NCBI RefSeq assembly: GCF_000178475.1
Contig: NZ_ADNY01000023.1
Location: 1 to 30,342 of the forward strand
Direction of reading: 5' to 3'
Length of the DNA stretch: 30,342 nt
DNA from: Lactobacillus amylolyticus DSM 11664
GTDB taxonomy: Bacteria > Bacillota > Bacilli > Lactobacillales > Lactobacillaceae
Shown here: piece by piece, positions 1-14,084 of the stretch
Layout of the letters: each line of letters opens with the position of its first letter
Numbering within the stretch: the first letter of the stretch is position 1
Notes under the pieces: generated by a model
The model's database searches: none
Seen by the model: the letters and a program-made list of their open reading frames with translations, nothing else
What the model was told of the DNA's origin: nothing
Translations under genes and position numbers: made by a program

Positions 1-31
1 GGAAATCGAAGACGCTTTGGCTACTGATTAG
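1..31 (+). CDS. 3' end of an unidentified + strand gene (partial)
   Basis: The first bases read in frame as Glu-Ile-Glu-Asp-Ala-Leu-Ala-Thr-Asp followed by a TAG stop at 29-31. A strong terminator follows 12 bases later, which supports a real gene end. Nine residues are too few to recognise a family. The gene is convergent with rodA. It could be a chance open frame, but the stop plus terminator arrangement makes a true gene end more likely. Confidence 0.5.
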   Translation, partial: EIEDALATD

Positions 32-43
32 TTTCAGAGTAAG

Positions 44-80
44 AAAATACGGATCTGATTTATTGTCAGATCCGTATTTT
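44..80. terminator. Bidirectional intrinsic terminator
   Basis: There is a perfect 15-bp stem (44-58 paired with 66-80) with a 7-base loop. The outer stem begins with AAAA and ends with TTTT, so a U-run is present in transcripts from either side. It sits between the convergent ends of the left-edge + strand gene and rodA, so it probably serves both. Confidence 0.9.
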
Positions 81-87
81 CTATACT

Positions 88-1281
88 TTAGAAATCGCCA
101 GCCGTACTGAACATATAATCTTTATTATGGAATTTCATCGAAAGAATCATTCCAATACCGATCATATTACCAATTAAAGCTGACCCACCTTGAGAGATAA
201 ACGGTAGCGGAATACCAGTCAACGGCAAAAGATCGATGCTCATTCCGATGTTTTCAAAAACGTGGAATAAAATCATCATAATAACACCGGTAGAAATGTA
301 TGAGTAAAAGGCATTTCTAGTATCAAAAGTGATTTTTACCATTTGAATAATCAAGTAAAGATAAATCAAGATTACGGCAACACTACCAACAAAACCAAAG
401 GTTTCACCAATTACTGAGTAAATCATATCAGAGCCACGTACTGGTACGTAAACACTTATTTTACCAAAGCCATTGCCAAAGATTTGCCCTGATCCAATAG
501 CTTGCATACTCTGCCATAACTGATATGCACTATCAGAGGTCCCAGTTGATGGACTTAACCACGAATCAATTCTGGTAAACTGATAGGCCTGAAAGAAATG
601 ACTGAGTAATTGTCTACCGGCCGTAGTCGTAACCAAGATAATAACTCCGGTAGCTAAAACCGCTACAATACTGAAAGCAGGAATAATAATTTTCCAAGTA
701 ATGCCTGAAACTAAAATTACACCACCAACAATTGCAAAGAAGACTAGCATGGTACCAAAGTCATTTTGCAATTTCAGCAGAATAGCTACCGGCAATAGCC
801 ACAAAAATATTTTTCCAATTAAGATCCAGTCGTTACGCAAAGTATGCGCAAATTGCTGATTATGTTTATGTACTACTCTAGCCAGCATTAAAATAAAAGC
901 TGGCTTCATAATTTCTGATGGCTGAAAAGTAAGTGGCCCTAATTTAAACCAACTTTTAGCACCAGTCGTTGCAGCTACCTGTCTGTTATATAGAAACAGA
1001 ACAGCGATTAAAAGAAAAATACCTAAACCAAAAACATATGGAGCTATCTTATACAATTGTTCCGCATCAAATTGCATAACAAAGGCCACAATTCCAATGG
1101 AAATAAGGTACCAAGCAGCCTGCATTAACACCCCTTTTACGGGTGAACCTAAGTTTGACGTATCATTAGCATATGCAACATAGATAGCATATAGACCAAT
1201 TAAAGCCAAAAGAACAACCGGAATTACGATATTCCAAGCTATACGGTCAATTAAACTAGTTTTATTTTCTACTTTAACCAT
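88..1281 (-). CDS. rodA: RodA-type peptidoglycan glycosyltransferase (SEDS family)
   Basis: This 397-residue polytopic membrane protein belongs to the FtsW/RodA/SpoVE (SEDS) family, which polymerises lipid II into glycan strands together with a class B penicillin-binding protein. About ten hydrophobic segments are visible, and the C-terminal part has the family signature around residues 355-380 (PLPFISQGGSA, then a glycine-rich helix). I call RodA rather than FtsW because mreB, yidD and other elongation genes lie just upstream in the same direction, and no division genes are near. The Shine-Dalgarno before the ATG is weak (GTGA-like), suggesting modest expression or coupling to the upstream small gene 21 bases away. 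An FtsW-like role cannot be excluded from sequence alone. Confidence 0.9.
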   Translation of the reverse strand: MVKVENKTSLIDRIAWNIVIPVVLLALIGLYAIYVAYANDTSNLGSPVKGVLMQAAWYLISIGIVAFVMQFDAEQLYKIAPYVFGLGIFLLIAVLFLYNRQVAATTGAKSWFKLGPLTFQPSEIMKPAFILMLARVVHKHNQQFAHTLRNDWILIGKIFLWLLPVAILLKLQNDFGTMLVFFAIVGGVILVSGITWKIIIPAFSIVAVLATGVIILVTTTAGRQLLSHFFQAYQFTRIDSWLSPSTGTSDSAYQLWQSMQAIGSGQIFGNGFGKISVYVPVRGSDMIYSVIGETFGFVGSVAVILIYLYLIIQMVKITFDTRNAFYSYISTGVIMMILFHVFENIGMSIDLLPLTGIPLPFISQGGSALIGNMIGIGMILSMKFHNKDYMFSTAGDF

Positions 1282-1302
1282 TTAAAGAATCACTACTTAA
1301 TA

Positions 1303-1530
1303 TTATTTTTCATGTAAAGCGAAGTAAGAAAGTAAATCATTAATACTGCTTTCCAAACTCTTAGCAAAAAGAATTTTGCTTGTTTTGGCAGTAGTTGCAC
1401 GGTAACGACCATCAACTTTTTCAATTAAACCAATGGCCTTTTTGTTAGGAATTACAACTTCCCAAGTAGGTACACTCTTTCCTTTGAGTTCATTAACTTC
1501 GATATCAATATTCTGAGTTTTTTTAGACAT
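1303..1530 (-). CDS. DUF2969 family small protein
   Basis: This 75-residue soluble, lysine-rich protein resembles the DUF2969 family, found in lactobacilli and relatives; no function is established that I know of. It starts at an ATG behind a clear AGGAG site and sits 8 bases after yidD and 21 bases before rodA, so it is almost certainly translated from the mreB-yidD-rodA transcript. It has no signal peptide or membrane segment. The fixed position between envelope genes hints at a link to wall growth, but that is only inference from context. Confidence 0.75.
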   Translation of the reverse strand: MSKKTQNIDIEVNELKGKSVPTWEVVIPNKKAIGLIEKVDGRYRATTAKTSKILFAKSLESSINDLLSYFALHEK

Positions 1531-1538
1531 AATTTCTC

Positions 1539-1841
1539 CTATTTTTTATTTGGATGAAACTTTTTTGCAATTATTGGATCTTCATATTTTTCCGGATGAG
1601 GATTCCTAAAAATTGTAAAATTGTCCGGCACTGGATCTACTCCACCGCGAACAAAGGGATTACAACGCAAAATGCGACAAATCCCCATAATTAGTCCTAA
1701 AATTGGACCGTGTTTTTTTAAAGCATCAATCATATAGTTCGAACAAGTTGGGTAATAACGACAACTTGGCGGAAATAAAGGTGAAATAAATTTCTGATAA
1801 AATCGAACCAAAGAAATCATTGCTTTTTTAAGCAAACGCAT
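1539..1841 (-). CDS. yidD: YidD, membrane protein insertion efficiency factor
   Basis: YidD is a small membrane-associated protein that assists YidC/Sec-dependent insertion of membrane proteins. The signature is clear near the N-terminus: [20 protein letters not shown], then [12 protein letters not shown] and later [13 protein letters not shown], with the three conserved cysteines. I start it at ATG 1841, giving 100 residues, rather than at an in-frame TTG at 1865. The TTG has no ribosome site, whereas the ATG lies one base after the mreB stop codon (TAG-A-ATG), which implies translational coupling to mreB. The C-terminal tail after about residue 80 is charged and probably cytoplasmic. Confidence 0.93.
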   Translation of the reverse strand: MRLLKKAMISLVRFYQKFISPLFPPSCRYYPTCSNYMIDALKKHGPILGLIMGICRILRCNPFVRGGVDPVPDNFTIFRNPHPEKYEDPIIAKKFHPNKK

Positions 1842-1842
1842 T

Positions 1843-2832
1843 CTAGTAACGTTTGTGCTTTTCAATATTTTTAAGTAAAGTACCTGTTCCTAAAGCAACA
1901 GCTTCCAATGGATGATCAGCCGTTAATACAGGAACTTGTAAATGGTAAGAAATTAATTTATCAATATTTCTAAGCAAAGCTCCACCACCAGTAAGCATAA
2001 TACCGCGATCGATGATATCTGCTGATAATTCAGGTGGCGTAGTTTCAAGAACATCCTTAGTTGAGGCTACAATTGACATCAAGCCATCGTGCAAAGCTTC
2101 TTGAATTTCCTCAGCAGTGACAGTAGTTTGTTTTGGCAAACCGTCAACTACATCACGACCACGAACTGTGATTGAAGCATCAGGATCTGGTTCAAAAGCG
2201 CTGCCGATTTGAATTTTAATATCTTCAGCAGTCCTTGAACCAATCAAAAGATTATGCTTGTTCTTAATGTAGCTTACAACGGCTTGATTCATGCTATCAC
2301 CAGCATAGCGAAGCGACTTGGAAGTTACAATTTCGCCCATTGACAAAACCGCAATATCAGTCGTTCCTCCACCAATATCGATTACCATGTTTCCTTGTGG
2401 TTTAAAAATATCCAAACCTGCACCAACAGCAGCAACTTTTGGTTCAAAATCAAGATATACTTTACCGCCACCGGACTTTTCTGCAGCTTCAATAATAGCT
2501 TTTTGTTCAATTGAAGTAACACCAGTAGGTGCACAAATCAAAATATTAGGCTTTGACATGAAGCCTTTAACATTAAGCTTTTCAATAAAGTATGACAACA
2601 TTTCTTCAGTAATATCGAAGTCAGCAATAACACCATTTTTCAATGGACGAATGACTCTAATATTACCTGGGGTACGACCCACCATTTTATATGCTTCAGT
2701 TCCGACAGCTACTACTTTGTTAGTAGAAGTATTTACAGCCACAACTGAAGGTTCATTTAAAACAATACCTTTGCCAGAGACATTAATAAGTACGTTTGCA
2801 GTCCCTAGATCAATTCCAATATCTCGTGCCAC
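1843..2832 (-). CDS. mreB: Rod shape-determining actin homologue MreB/Mbl
   Basis: This 329-residue actin-like ATPase forms membrane-bound filaments that position the cell-wall elongation machinery. The nucleotide-binding motifs are visible: phosphate 1 ([13 protein letters not shown], residues 4-16), phosphate 2 ([15 protein letters not shown], about 150-164) and the adenosine loop ([13 protein letters not shown], about 280-292). The length matches MreB paralogues. It starts with GTG behind an excellent AGGGAGGG site and is followed by yidD with almost no gap. mreC and mreD are not adjacent, so this could be the Mbl-type paralogue: in Bacillus subtilis mbl also lies downstream of the atp operon and of ywzB (DUF1146). 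I keep the general name. A good promoter lies directly upstream. Confidence 0.93.
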   Translation of the reverse strand: MARDIGIDLGTANVLINVSGKGIVLNEPSVVAVNTSTNKVVAVGTEAYKMVGRTPGNIRVIRPLKNGVIADFDITEEMLSYFIEKLNVKGFMSKPNILICAPTGVTSIEQKAIIEAAEKSGGGKVYLDFEPKVAAVGAGLDIFKPQGNMVIDIGGGTTDIAVLSMGEIVTSKSLRYAGDSMNQAVVSYIKNKHNLLIGSRTAEDIKIQIGSAFEPDPDASITVRGRDVVDGLPKQTTVTAEEIQEALHDGLMSIVASTKDVLETTPPELSADIIDRGIMLTGGGALLRNIDKLISYHLQVPVLTADHPLEAVALGTGTLLKNIEKHKRY

Positions 2833-2869
2833 AATAACCCTCCCTAGTATTCAAGTTACATTTTACCAT

Positions 2870-2898
2870 AAAATACGGCACCTTGTCCTAACTGTCAA
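2870..2898 (-). promoter_or_regulatory. Promoter for mreB-yidD-DUF2969-rodA
   Basis: On the - strand a perfect -35 (TTGACA, 2893-2898) is followed 17 bases later by TATTTT (2870-2875) as the -10. It lies 38 bases ahead of the mreB GTG. An alternative -10 (TAAAAT) follows a few bases downstream. This indicates that the shape genes need not depend on readthrough from the atp operon. Confidence 0.6.
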
Positions 2899-2899
2899 T

Positions 2900-2920
2900 G
2901 TTTTAAGCATTCCTTAAAAC
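2900..2920. repeat. Hairpin at the DUF1146 stop, next to the mreB -35
   Basis: A perfect 8-bp inverted repeat (GTTTTAAG / CTTAAAAC) with a 5-base loop covers the DUF1146 stop codon and ends one base before the mreB -35 box. It lacks a U-run, so it is not a normal terminator. It could be an RNA 3'-end stabiliser or an operator; nothing here decides between them. Confidence 0.5.
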
Positions 2921-3144
2921 AAATTGCTTAATTGCATCGATGTATCGATAAAATTGATAACGAAACTAGCAACTAAATATCCTAAAGCGATCGCAATGAA
3001 GATAAATAGCAGCTGCGTTTCAAAAACTCTGCCTTTACGCGTAAATTTTTCAATTTGCAAGGCTTTAACAGCTTGAAAAGATAGGCCAATGCTTACTAGA
3101 TAAATAAAAATACTAATGATCGCGTGAACGCCTAATTGAAACAT
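2914..3144 (-). CDS. DUF1146 (YwzB-like) membrane protein
   Basis: This 76-residue protein has two hydrophobic segments (about residues 5-25 and 43-68) separated by a basic loop. It matches the DUF1146/YwzB family, which commonly follows atpC in Firmicutes; its function is unknown. It starts at ATG behind TTAGGAG. The atpC terminator lies immediately upstream of this ribosome site, and I see no good promoter in between, so it is probably expressed by readthrough from the atp operon. Synteny with B. subtilis atpC-ywzB supports the family call. Confidence 0.8.
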   Translation of the reverse strand: MFQLGVHAIISIFIYLVSIGLSFQAVKALQIEKFTRKGRVFETQLLFIFIAIALGYLVASFVINFIDTSMQLSNLF

Positions 3145-3158
3145 TTTTTTCTCCTAAT

Positions 3159-3192
3159 AAAAAAAGGCGGATGCAATCCACATCCACCTTTT
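3159..3192 (-). terminator. Intrinsic terminator after atpC
   Basis: On the - strand a 12-bp stem (3181-3192 with 3162-3173, including one G-U pair) with a 7-base loop is followed by a run of U. It closes the atp operon and probably lets some transcription through to the DUF1146 gene, whose ribosome site begins only a few bases later. Confidence 0.85.
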
Positions 3193-3214
3193 CATTTGCT
3201 TTACTTTTTATGCT

Positions 3215-3652
3215 TTACTTTTTAGTATTGTAAACACTAATTCTATTCACGGCACGTTTCAAAGCAATCTGTGCTCTTTCAAGTGAGCGTTGATCATGCT
3301 TTTCATGAGCTTCTTTCATCAGCTTTTCAGCACGTTCCTTAGCTGCTTCAGCACGAGAAACATCAATATTACGAGCTCTTTCGGCACTATCGGCAATTAT
3401 AGTAGCTGTATTGTTTGAAAATTCAATATAGCCACCATTAACTGCAATATGATCAACCTTACGGGACATTTCACGACTTCTTCTAACCTTTACATCGCCA
3501 ATGGCTAATGAAGTTAATAAAGGCGTGTGTCCATACATGATTGAACGTTGACCATCAATCGCACGCATATCAATAATGCTGCTACGGTGTGAATAAATTA
3601 ATCCATCTGGAGTTACAATATCTACTCTAAAAAGCTTTTCTGGATCTGCCAT
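3215..3652 (-). CDS. atpC: ATP synthase F1 epsilon subunit
   Basis: Epsilon is part of the central stalk of F1 and can inhibit ATP hydrolysis. The 145-residue protein has the N-terminal beta-sandwich ([16 protein letters not shown] at the start; the [16 protein letters not shown] and [14 protein letters not shown] stretches are typical) and a C-terminal two-helix region rich in Ala, Arg and Glu (about 85-140). It is the last atp gene, 11 bases after atpD, and is followed by the operon terminator. The ATG start matches the family N-terminus. Confidence 0.96.
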   Translation of the reverse strand: MADPEKLFRVDIVTPDGLIYSHRSSIIDMRAIDGQRSIMYGHTPLLTSLAIGDVKVRRSREMSRKVDHIAVNGGYIEFSNNTATIIADSAERARNIDVSRAEAAKERAEKLMKEAHEKHDQRSLERAQIALKRAVNRISVYNTKK

Positions 3653-3663
3653 TTGACATCACC

Positions 3664-6088
<2,425 letters not shown>

Positions 6089-6098
6089 AATTTACCTC

Positions 6099-8172
<2,074 letters not shown>

Positions 8173-8173
<1 letters not shown>

Positions 8174-8679
8174 TAATCATTCAGCCCCTTAATAAATTGG
8201 TCGACTAAATCTTTTTGGTCTTCAGCAGATAAATTCTTTGCAATTATCTTTTCAGCAATCGCAACTGAAATATCTGCAACTTCTCTGCGAGCATCATTAA
8301 TCGCATCAGCCTTAGCCTTTTTAGCATCAGCTTCAGCCTTCTCACGAATTGATGCTGCGTCATTGTTAGCGTCAGCTACAATTTGACTGCCTATCTTTTG
8401 CGCATTTGTTTTGGCGTCAGAGAGAATTTGAGTTGCTTCTTGTCTTGAATTCTTTAAAGCAGCTTCTCGTTCGTTAGCCAAAATTTCGGCTTTCTTACGA
8501 TTGCTTTCAGCTGAATCCAAGTCTTCAATAACTTTTTGCCGCCGTTTTTCCATCATGTCTGAGACAGGGCCCCAAGCATAATGCTTAACTAAAAGCATTA
8601 AGATGGCAAAAACAACAAGATACCAGATAGTGTTACCTATGTATACATGTGAGGCTGCAAATAATGTTTCAAAAGTCAT
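8173..8679 (-). CDS. atpF: ATP synthase Fo subunit b
   Basis: Subunit b is the peripheral-stalk stator. One N-terminal membrane helix (about residues 17-35, with [21 protein letters not shown]) is followed by a long charged, alanine-rich helix from about 40 to 155 that should form the dimeric coiled coil. Length (168) is typical. It precedes atpH with a 1-base overlap and follows atpE after about 50 bases. Confidence 0.96.
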
Positions 8680-8728
8680 TTACTGCCCTTCTCTCTTTAA
8701 TACCTGAATCTTCTCGATTGACAAATTA

Positions 8729-8971
<243 letters not shown>

Positions 8972-9685
8972 TTATTCTTTTGCAACTTTCTTACCAATGT
9001 AAACCATTGATAAAGTTACAAATACATATGCCTGGATAGAGCCAATGAAGACAGAGAAACCTTGCCAAATCATGGCCAATGGAGCCGCTAAAATTATAGT
9101 TGGGATACCGCCGCTCATTGCAAGTCGGTCTCCTAGCAAAGTTAGCAAAACTTCACCGGCATAGATGTTCCCATACAAACGTAATGACAGAGTCAAAAAG
9201 TTAGTAAACTCTTCAATCAAATTGATTGGAAGTAAGAATCCAACTGGGGCAGTGTAATTTCGCAAGTATCCACCTACACCGAATTTTTGCACCCCAAATG
9301 TAAATGATAAAAGCAAGGTCATCATTGCAAACGACATTGTCGCTACAGGATCAGCGGTTGGTGATTTAATAACCATCCAATCACCTACTTTAACTTCCAA
9401 GAACATACCCAGTTGGTTCATAAACCAAATGAATAAGAAAAGAACAAAAGCATAAAGTGATAAGTGTTTTTGTGCATCGGGATCACTAACATTGTCTTTA
9501 ACGATTCCGTTAGTAAAATTGAGCAAATATTCAATCACATTTTGCTTTTTGTTTGGTCTTAATTCAACTTTTCTTGAAAGCCAAATGCAGATAAACAAAA
9601 CCGCTAGTGCCATTAGCGTTGAGCCAATAATCCCTACGAGATCGAATTTTAAGCCCAAGAACTCAAAAACAAGTGGTTTCTCCAT
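8972..9685 (-). CDS. atpB: ATP synthase Fo subunit a
   Basis: Subunit a forms the two proton half-channels. The 237-residue protein has five to six hydrophobic segments and the essential arginine (Arg169) in SLRLYGNIYAGEVLL, followed by the conserved final helix (QAYVFVTLSMVYIGKKV). It is the first gene of the operon; atpI, which precedes atpB in many bacteria, is absent, as is usual in lactobacilli. The start is ATG 9685, with a GGGAGGT site upstream and the operon promoter further up. Confidence 0.96.
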   Translation of the reverse strand: MEKPLVFEFLGLKFDLVGIIGSTLMALAVLFICIWLSRKVELRPNKKQNVIEYLLNFTNGIVKDNVSDPDAQKHLSLYAFVLFLFIWFMNQLGMFLEVKVGDWMVIKSPTADPVATMSFAMMTLLLSFTFGVQKFGVGGYLRNYTAPVGFLLPINLIEEFTNFLTLSLRLYGNIYAGEVLLTLLGDRLAMSGGIPTIILAAPLAMIWQGFSVFIGSIQAYVFVTLSMVYIGKKVAKE

Positions 9686-9735
9686 TACTTCGTGACCTCC
9701 CTTCTTAGTGCTGAATAAACTCGAACACGTTTATA

Positions 9736-9764
9736 ATATTAACACCAAAAGCTAGCTTTGTGAA
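9736..9764 (-). promoter_or_regulatory. Promoter of the atp operon
   Basis: On the - strand, TTCACA (9759-9764) and TAATAT (9736-9741) are separated by exactly 17 bases, about 50 bases ahead of atpB. A second AT-rich -10 option (TATAAA) overlaps just downstream. Only a weak AT stem lies between upp and here, so some transcription may also enter from upp. Confidence 0.6.
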
Positions 9765-9808
9765 AAATGAAAGCGCATTTAAGTCTTTTTTTCAGATTAA
9801 ATAACGAA

Positions 9809-10438
9809 TTATTTAGTACCGAAGATACGGTCACCGGCATCCCCTAAGCCTGGGAAAATATAGCCGTTATCAAGCAATTTTTCGTCTTCAGCTGCTGCAT
9901 AAATATCAACATCAGGATATTTTTCACGAATAGCTTTAACACCTTCTGGTGCAGCAACCAAAACTGCTAACTTGATTTCCTTAACGCCACGCTTCTTTAA
10001 TGCGCCAATAGCATCAATAGCTGAACCACCAGTAGCAAGCATTGGGTCAACAATTAAGCATTCACGTTCTGAAACGTCCTTTGGCATCTTGCAGAAGTAT
10101 TCATGTGGTTTAAGAGTCTTTTCATCACGGTACATTCCGATTACGCCAACTTTAGCAGTAGGTACCATTTCAAGAACACCATTAAGCATTCCCATACCTG
10201 CACGCAAAATTGGAACAATCGTTAATTTCTTGCCCGCAATTTCTTTTTGTGTGGTTTTACCAATTGGAGTTTCGATTTCGACATCCTTCAATGGTAAATC
10301 TCTGGTAATTTCATATGTCATTAAACCACCAATTTCACCGACGATCCGGCGAAATTCATTTGAACCAGTTTCTTTACGACGAATGATCGTCAATTTATGT
10401 TGGATCAATGGGTGATCTAAAACTACAAATTTTCCCAT
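9809..10438 (-). CDS. upp: Uracil phosphoribosyltransferase
   Basis: Upp converts uracil and PRPP to UMP in pyrimidine salvage. The PRPP-binding loop [10 protein letters not shown] is at residues 131-140, and the C-terminal uracil-binding segment ([18 protein letters not shown]) is intact. Length is 209 from ATG 10438, which sits eight bases after an AGGAGG site; a longer frame upstream of this ATG has no ribosome site. The position directly before the atp operon is conserved in Firmicutes. A terminator separates it from the gene upstream. Confidence 0.97.
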   Translation of the reverse strand: MGKFVVLDHPLIQHKLTIIRRKETGSNEFRRIVGEIGGLMTYEITRDLPLKDVEIETPIGKTTQKEIAGKKLTIVPILRAGMGMLNGVLEMVPTAKVGVIGMYRDEKTLKPHEYFCKMPKDVSERECLIVDPMLATGGSAIDAIGALKKRGVKEIKLAVLVAAPEGVKAIREKYPDVDIYAAAEDEKLLDNGYIFPGLGDAGDRIFGTK

Positions 10439-10489
10439 GTTGTGACTGCCTCCTAATTTAAAACAAATTAACGTCAACATTATTTTATC

Positions 10490-10519
10490 AAAAAAGCAAA
10501 GGGTTTAAAGCCCTTTGCT
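10490..10519 (-). terminator. Intrinsic terminator after sua5/ywlC
   Basis: A 9-bp stem (core GCAAAGGG / CCCTTTGC, 10511-10519 with 10495-10503) with a 7-base loop is followed on the - strand by six U. It ends the tdk-prfA-prmC-sua5 transcript just before upp. Confidence 0.88.
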
Positions 10520-10523
10520 ATGT

Positions 10524-11525
10524 TTATTTATTAAAATGATGACCAGCTGCTGCTTTGTTAAGTCGATTCATGTAAGCTAAACTAGCTTCTCCTTCATCAA
10601 AACCTTCAACATAAATTTGATGAATATTTTTCTTATCATCGAAATAACGCAAGCCGCCAAACAAATTATGATCAGCTTGAATTAAATCATCACCCAAGTT
10701 GAATTTATTTTCTTGTGGCAAGTCAATTTTAGCTAATACATTTTTTGTTGCCATAACGCCAGTATTTTCATTCAAATCGATTTTAGCAAAATCCTCTGGG
10801 TGATCAATGACCATGACTGGCGCGCTTGGAGCATAATGCCGGTATTTCATTCCTGGTGCCTTAGGGATTTCTTTGTCTGACACCTTGCCCGTGTTGATTA
10901 AAACTTTTTCACCTAAAACTTCAGAAAGTTCTTCCGGAGTAATTTCACCCGGACGCAATACAATCGGTGTTTTTACGGACAAATCAATAATTGTTGATTC
11001 AAGACCTACCCGAGTTGGACCGCCATCAATAATACCAGCAATTTTGCCCTTAAGATCGTGATAGACATGTTGTGCAGTAGTTGGACTTGGCTTAGTAGAA
11101 GTATTGGCTGATGGGCCAACGATTGGATATCCGAGCTTTTTAATTAAAGTATGAGTAAGCTTATCATCAGGACATCTAAAGGCAACTGTATCCAAGCCGC
11201 CAGTAACAGCATCTGGCAAGGAACCAGGTTTAACAAACAAAAGAATAGTCAAAGGGCCTGGCCAAAAATGCTTGATCAGCTTTTCTGCTCTTTCAGGAAC
11301 TTCTTTGGCATAACGGCGCATCATATCTTCATCGGAGACGGTTACAATCAAAGGATTATCGCTGGGACGCCCTTTGGCAGCATAAACGCCCTTAACAGAT
11401 TTTTCATTAGTGGCAATTGCCCCTAAGCCATAAACCGTTTCGGTTGGAAAAGCTACTAATTCACCCTTTGCCAGCAACTTCACTGCATCATCAATTTGTT
11501 CTTCAGAAAAAATCCTAGTTTCCAT
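10524..11525 (-). CDS. ywlC: L-threonylcarbamoyladenylate synthase (Sua5/YwlC type)
   Basis: This enzyme makes threonylcarbamoyl-AMP from threonine, bicarbonate and ATP, the first step of t6A37 modification of ANN-decoding tRNAs. The YrdC/Sua5 domain spans about residues 10-195 with FPTETVYGLG, KGRPSDNPL and VGPSANTS; a linker (GMKYRHYAPSAPV) leads to the C-terminal Sua5 domain, so it is the long form (333 residues) rather than TsaC. The start is ATG 11525, which shares one base with the prmC stop (TAATG). An in-frame GTG four codons upstream overlaps the ribosome site. Confidence 0.94.
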   Translation of the reverse strand: METRIFSEEQIDDAVKLLAKGELVAFPTETVYGLGAIATNEKSVKGVYAAKGRPSDNPLIVTVSDEDMMRRYAKEVPERAEKLIKHFWPGPLTILLFVKPGSLPDAVTGGLDTVAFRCPDDKLTHTLIKKLGYPIVGPSANTSTKPSPTTAQHVYHDLKGKIAGIIDGGPTRVGLESTIIDLSVKTPIVLRPGEITPEELSEVLGEKVLINTGKVSDKEIPKAPGMKYRHYAPSAPVMVIDHPEDFAKIDLNENTGVMATKNVLAKIDLPQENKFNLGDDLIQADHNLFGGLRYFDDKKNIHQIYVEGFDEGEASLAYMNRLNKAAAGHHFNK

Positions 11526-12367
11526 TATTTCTTCCACCTTCCATGAATCATACGTGGTTTACCAGCCATGTCTTTTCTAAACTCAATTTCAAAATCCGGA
11601 AGTTCTGCACTAAAAAGTTCACGCAATTGCTGTTCTTCACTGAAACCAAATTCCATGAAAAACTCACCGTGACTATTGAGATGATCACGGACCTCTTTAG
11701 CGAATTTACGATAAAAATCAAGCCCATCATCGCCACCAAATAGAGCTGTATCAGGTTCGTTCTGCAAAACGTTTTGATCCATATCTTTTACTTCGGATTT
11801 TTTAATATACGGCGGATTAGAAATAATTTTGTCGAATTTAGCCAAGCCGATTAAGCAGTTAGCCTTACGAACCAAGGCATCAACACTGTAAGTGAGCAAA
11901 TTTTCTTCCGCAATTCTTAAAGCAGTATCAGTAACGTCTGAGATTGTCAGGTGCAAATCAGCAATATGTTTTTTCTCAGCTTCTTTAGCTAATGCAATTG
12001 CAATACAACCTGAACCTGTCCCTAAATCAAGCACTTGATCTCCGTTATGCAAGGATTTTAGTGCCCATTCGACTAATTCCTCAGTTTCAAAACGAGGGAT
12101 TAAAACGCCGCGTTGAACCATAATTTTGTAGCCCAAAAACCAGGCATAACCCAAAATATATTGTGGGGAAATGCCCTTAGCTAATTTTTTAATGTCCTTG
12201 TTTGCTTGCTTAACTTGTGCATCGCTAAGCTCTAGATCCTGCTTTAATTCAAATTCGCTAGGAGTAAGTCCTAATCTTTCACCCAGAACGTAATCAATAT
12301 CTTCCGGTCGAGCTTGATCTGCCGTTTCTCCTGCTTTAATGCGAATATCTTTTAATGTTTTAGGCAT
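11525..12367 (-). CDS. prmC: Release factor glutamine methyltransferase PrmC
   Basis: PrmC methylates the glutamine of the GGQ motif in release factors RF1 and RF2 using SAM. The SAM loop (LDLGTGSGC, about residues 113-121) and the catalytic NPPY (184-187) are present in a 280-residue protein. The start is ATG 12367, overlapping the prfA stop by a few bases; an upstream in-frame TTG is too close to the GAGGAG ribosome site to be used. Its substrate RF1 is encoded directly upstream, as in most bacteria. Confidence 0.95.
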   Translation of the reverse strand: MPKTLKDIRIKAGETADQARPEDIDYVLGERLGLTPSEFELKQDLELSDAQVKQANKDIKKLAKGISPQYILGYAWFLGYKIMVQRGVLIPRFETEELVEWALKSLHNGDQVLDLGTGSGCIAIALAKEAEKKHIADLHLTISDVTDTALRIAEENLLTYSVDALVRKANCLIGLAKFDKIISNPPYIKKSEVKDMDQNVLQNEPDTALFGGDDGLDFYRKFAKEVRDHLNSHGEFFMEFGFSEEQQLRELFSAELPDFEIEFRKDMAGKPRMIHGRWKK

Positions 12368-13448
12368 TCTTATCAGCAAGCTCCTCTAACTGCTTAGTTT
12401 GATTATAAAGGATCAAAGCATCAATAATCTCATCAAGTTCACCGTTCATTACCCGGTCTAGCTTGTTAATAGTTAAACCAATCCGGTGATCAGTAACTCT
12501 GTTCTGAGGATAGTTGTAAGTTCTAATTCTTTCAGAACGATCCCCCGTACCTACGGCATTTTTACGCTTAGCATCATATTTGTCACGATTTTGCGTTTCA
12601 TAATAATCGTAAACACGAGATTTCAAAATCTGCATCGCTTTCTCACGGTTTTGCTGCTGACTACGTTGATCCTGCATAGCTACAACAATACCAGTTGGCA
12701 AGTGAGTCATTCTAACGGCACTTGATGTTTTGTTAATGTGCTGACCACCGGCACCACTGGAACGATAAACATCCACTCTGATGTCTTTTGGATCCAAATC
12801 AATATCAACTTGCTCATATTCTGGCATTACAGCAACAGTAGCAGTTGAAGTATGAACACGACCTTGAGATTCGGTTACTGGAATTCTTTGAACACGGTGC
12901 GCACCATTTTCATACTTTAATTTGGAGTAGACCTTATCGCCAGTAATCATAATGGCAACCCGCTTATAGCCACCAACCTCAGTTGGCTCTGAATCAACCA
13001 TGGAGACTTTCCATCCTTGACGTTCAGCGTATTTTTCATACATTCTCAATAAATCGCCAGCAAATAATGATGCTTCATCACCACCAGCTGCTCCTCTAAT
13101 TTCCATAATGATATCTTTGTCATCGTTTGGATCCTTAGGAAGCATTAAAATTCTGATTTGCTCTTCTAGTTCAGGAAGCTCTTTTTCTAATTCAGAATTT
13201 TCTTCCTTTGCCATTTCTACTAAATCTGCATCGCTTTCGTCGGAAATAATCTTTTTATTATCAGCGATTTCTTTTTGATATGCTTTATATTTCTTGTATT
13301 TTTGAACAACTTCACGCAAGTCAGCTTCTTCTTTTGAAACTTCCATGTAGCGCTTAGTATCATTGATTACTTCTGGATCGGCCATCATTTCTTGGAGTTC
13401 TTCATAGTGAGCAGCCAAGCCTTCCAGTTGTGCCATAACCTTATCCAT
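12360..13448 (-). CDS. prfA: Peptide chain release factor 1
   Basis: RF1 terminates translation at UAA and UAG. The stop-codon recognition tripeptide is PVT (residues 190-192, in [14 protein letters not shown]), typical of RF1 rather than RF2, and the peptidyl-tRNA hydrolysis motif GGQ is at 234-236. The 362-residue length is normal. ATG 13448 lies behind AAGGAG, 14 bases after tdk. The 3' end overlaps prmC, which modifies this protein. Confidence 0.97.
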   Translation of the reverse strand: MDKVMAQLEGLAAHYEELQEMMADPEVINDTKRYMEVSKEEADLREVVQKYKKYKAYQKEIADNKKIISDESDADLVEMAKEENSELEKELPELEEQIRILMLPKDPNDDKDIIMEIRGAAGGDEASLFAGDLLRMYEKYAERQGWKVSMVDSEPTEVGGYKRVAIMITGDKVYSKLKYENGAHRVQRIPVTESQGRVHTSTATVAVMPEYEQVDIDLDPKDIRVDVYRSSGAGGQHINKTSSAVRMTHLPTGIVVAMQDQRSQQQNREKAMQILKSRVYDYYETQNRDKYDAKRKNAVGTGDRSERIRTYNYPQNRVTDHRIGLTINKLDRVMNGELDEIIDALILYNQTKQLEELADKNA

Positions 13449-13462
13449 AAACTCGTCTCCTT

Positions 13463-14065
13463 TTATTTTCTATTTTGTCCTGGGTGGAAATAATGAAAGC
13501 GACAAACAGGGTAATAGCTTTCATCGCCACCAATTTGAACTTGTTCGCCTTCATAAACAGGTTTACCATCGTTTACACGCAAATTCATTGTAGCCTTGTG
13601 ACCGCAATAGTGACAAATTGTTTTCATTTCGTCAATCTTATCAGCATAAATCAGCAGATTTTCACTGCCTTCAAATAAATGATTCTGAAAATCTTGTTTT
13701 AAACCGAAAGTCATCACCGGAATTTTTAGTTCATCAACAATTTTAGTACATTCTATGACATGATGTTTTTTTAAAAATTGTGCTTCATCAATCAAGACGC
13801 AAGCAACTTTTCCTGCTCCAGAGGCAACATCCTTTTCATTTTTATTTTTTACATAGTCAAAAATATTCATTTCTGAGGTAACTGGAATTGCCTTCCGATG
13901 CAAGCCGATCCTTGAAGAAACCGTACCTACTCCGGCACGATCATCCAAACCACTTGTCATTAAAACGATTTTTCTGCCTTGAGCTTCATAATTATGGGCA
14001 ACTTTAAGAAATTCAATTGTTTTGCCACTTCTCATTGCACCATAACGGAAAAATAACTGCGCCAT
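13463..14065 (-). CDS. tdk: Thymidine kinase
   Basis: Tdk phosphorylates thymidine to dTMP in salvage. The P-loop GAMRSGKT is at residues 9-16, the catalytic glutamate is Glu94 in LIDEAQF, and a four-ligand zinc site is visible as CHYCG near residue 150 and CRFH near 188. This is the 200-residue type II enzyme. It is first in the tdk-prfA-prmC-sua5 run, starting at ATG behind GGGGAG. A 13-bp tandem repeat lies directly upstream. Confidence 0.96.
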   Translation of the reverse strand: MAQLFFRYGAMRSGKTIEFLKVAHNYEAQGRKIVLMTSGLDDRAGVGTVSSRIGLHRKAIPVTSEMNIFDYVKNKNEKDVASGAGKVACVLIDEAQFLKKHHVIECTKIVDELKIPVMTFGLKQDFQNHLFEGSENLLIYADKIDEMKTICHYCGHKATMNLRVNDGKPVYEGEQVQIGGDESYYPVCRFHYFHPGQNRK

Positions 14066-14084
14066 TGTGACTCCCCTTTATCAA

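Noticed and set aside
2318..2917. Long open frame on the + strand opposite mreB
   Set aside because: It is antisense to a well-conserved gene, has no ribosome site or family resemblance, and its composition is the mirror of mreB codons.
9785..9815. AT-rich hairpin with a TTCG loop after upp, considered as a terminator
   Set aside because: The stem is only seven A-T pairs and is not followed by a U-run, so I do not call it; partial readthrough from upp into atp remains possible.
9972..10415. Open frame on the + strand opposite upp
   Set aside because: It lies wholly antisense to upp, with no start signals and no recognisable domain; long antisense frames are common opposite codon-biased genes.
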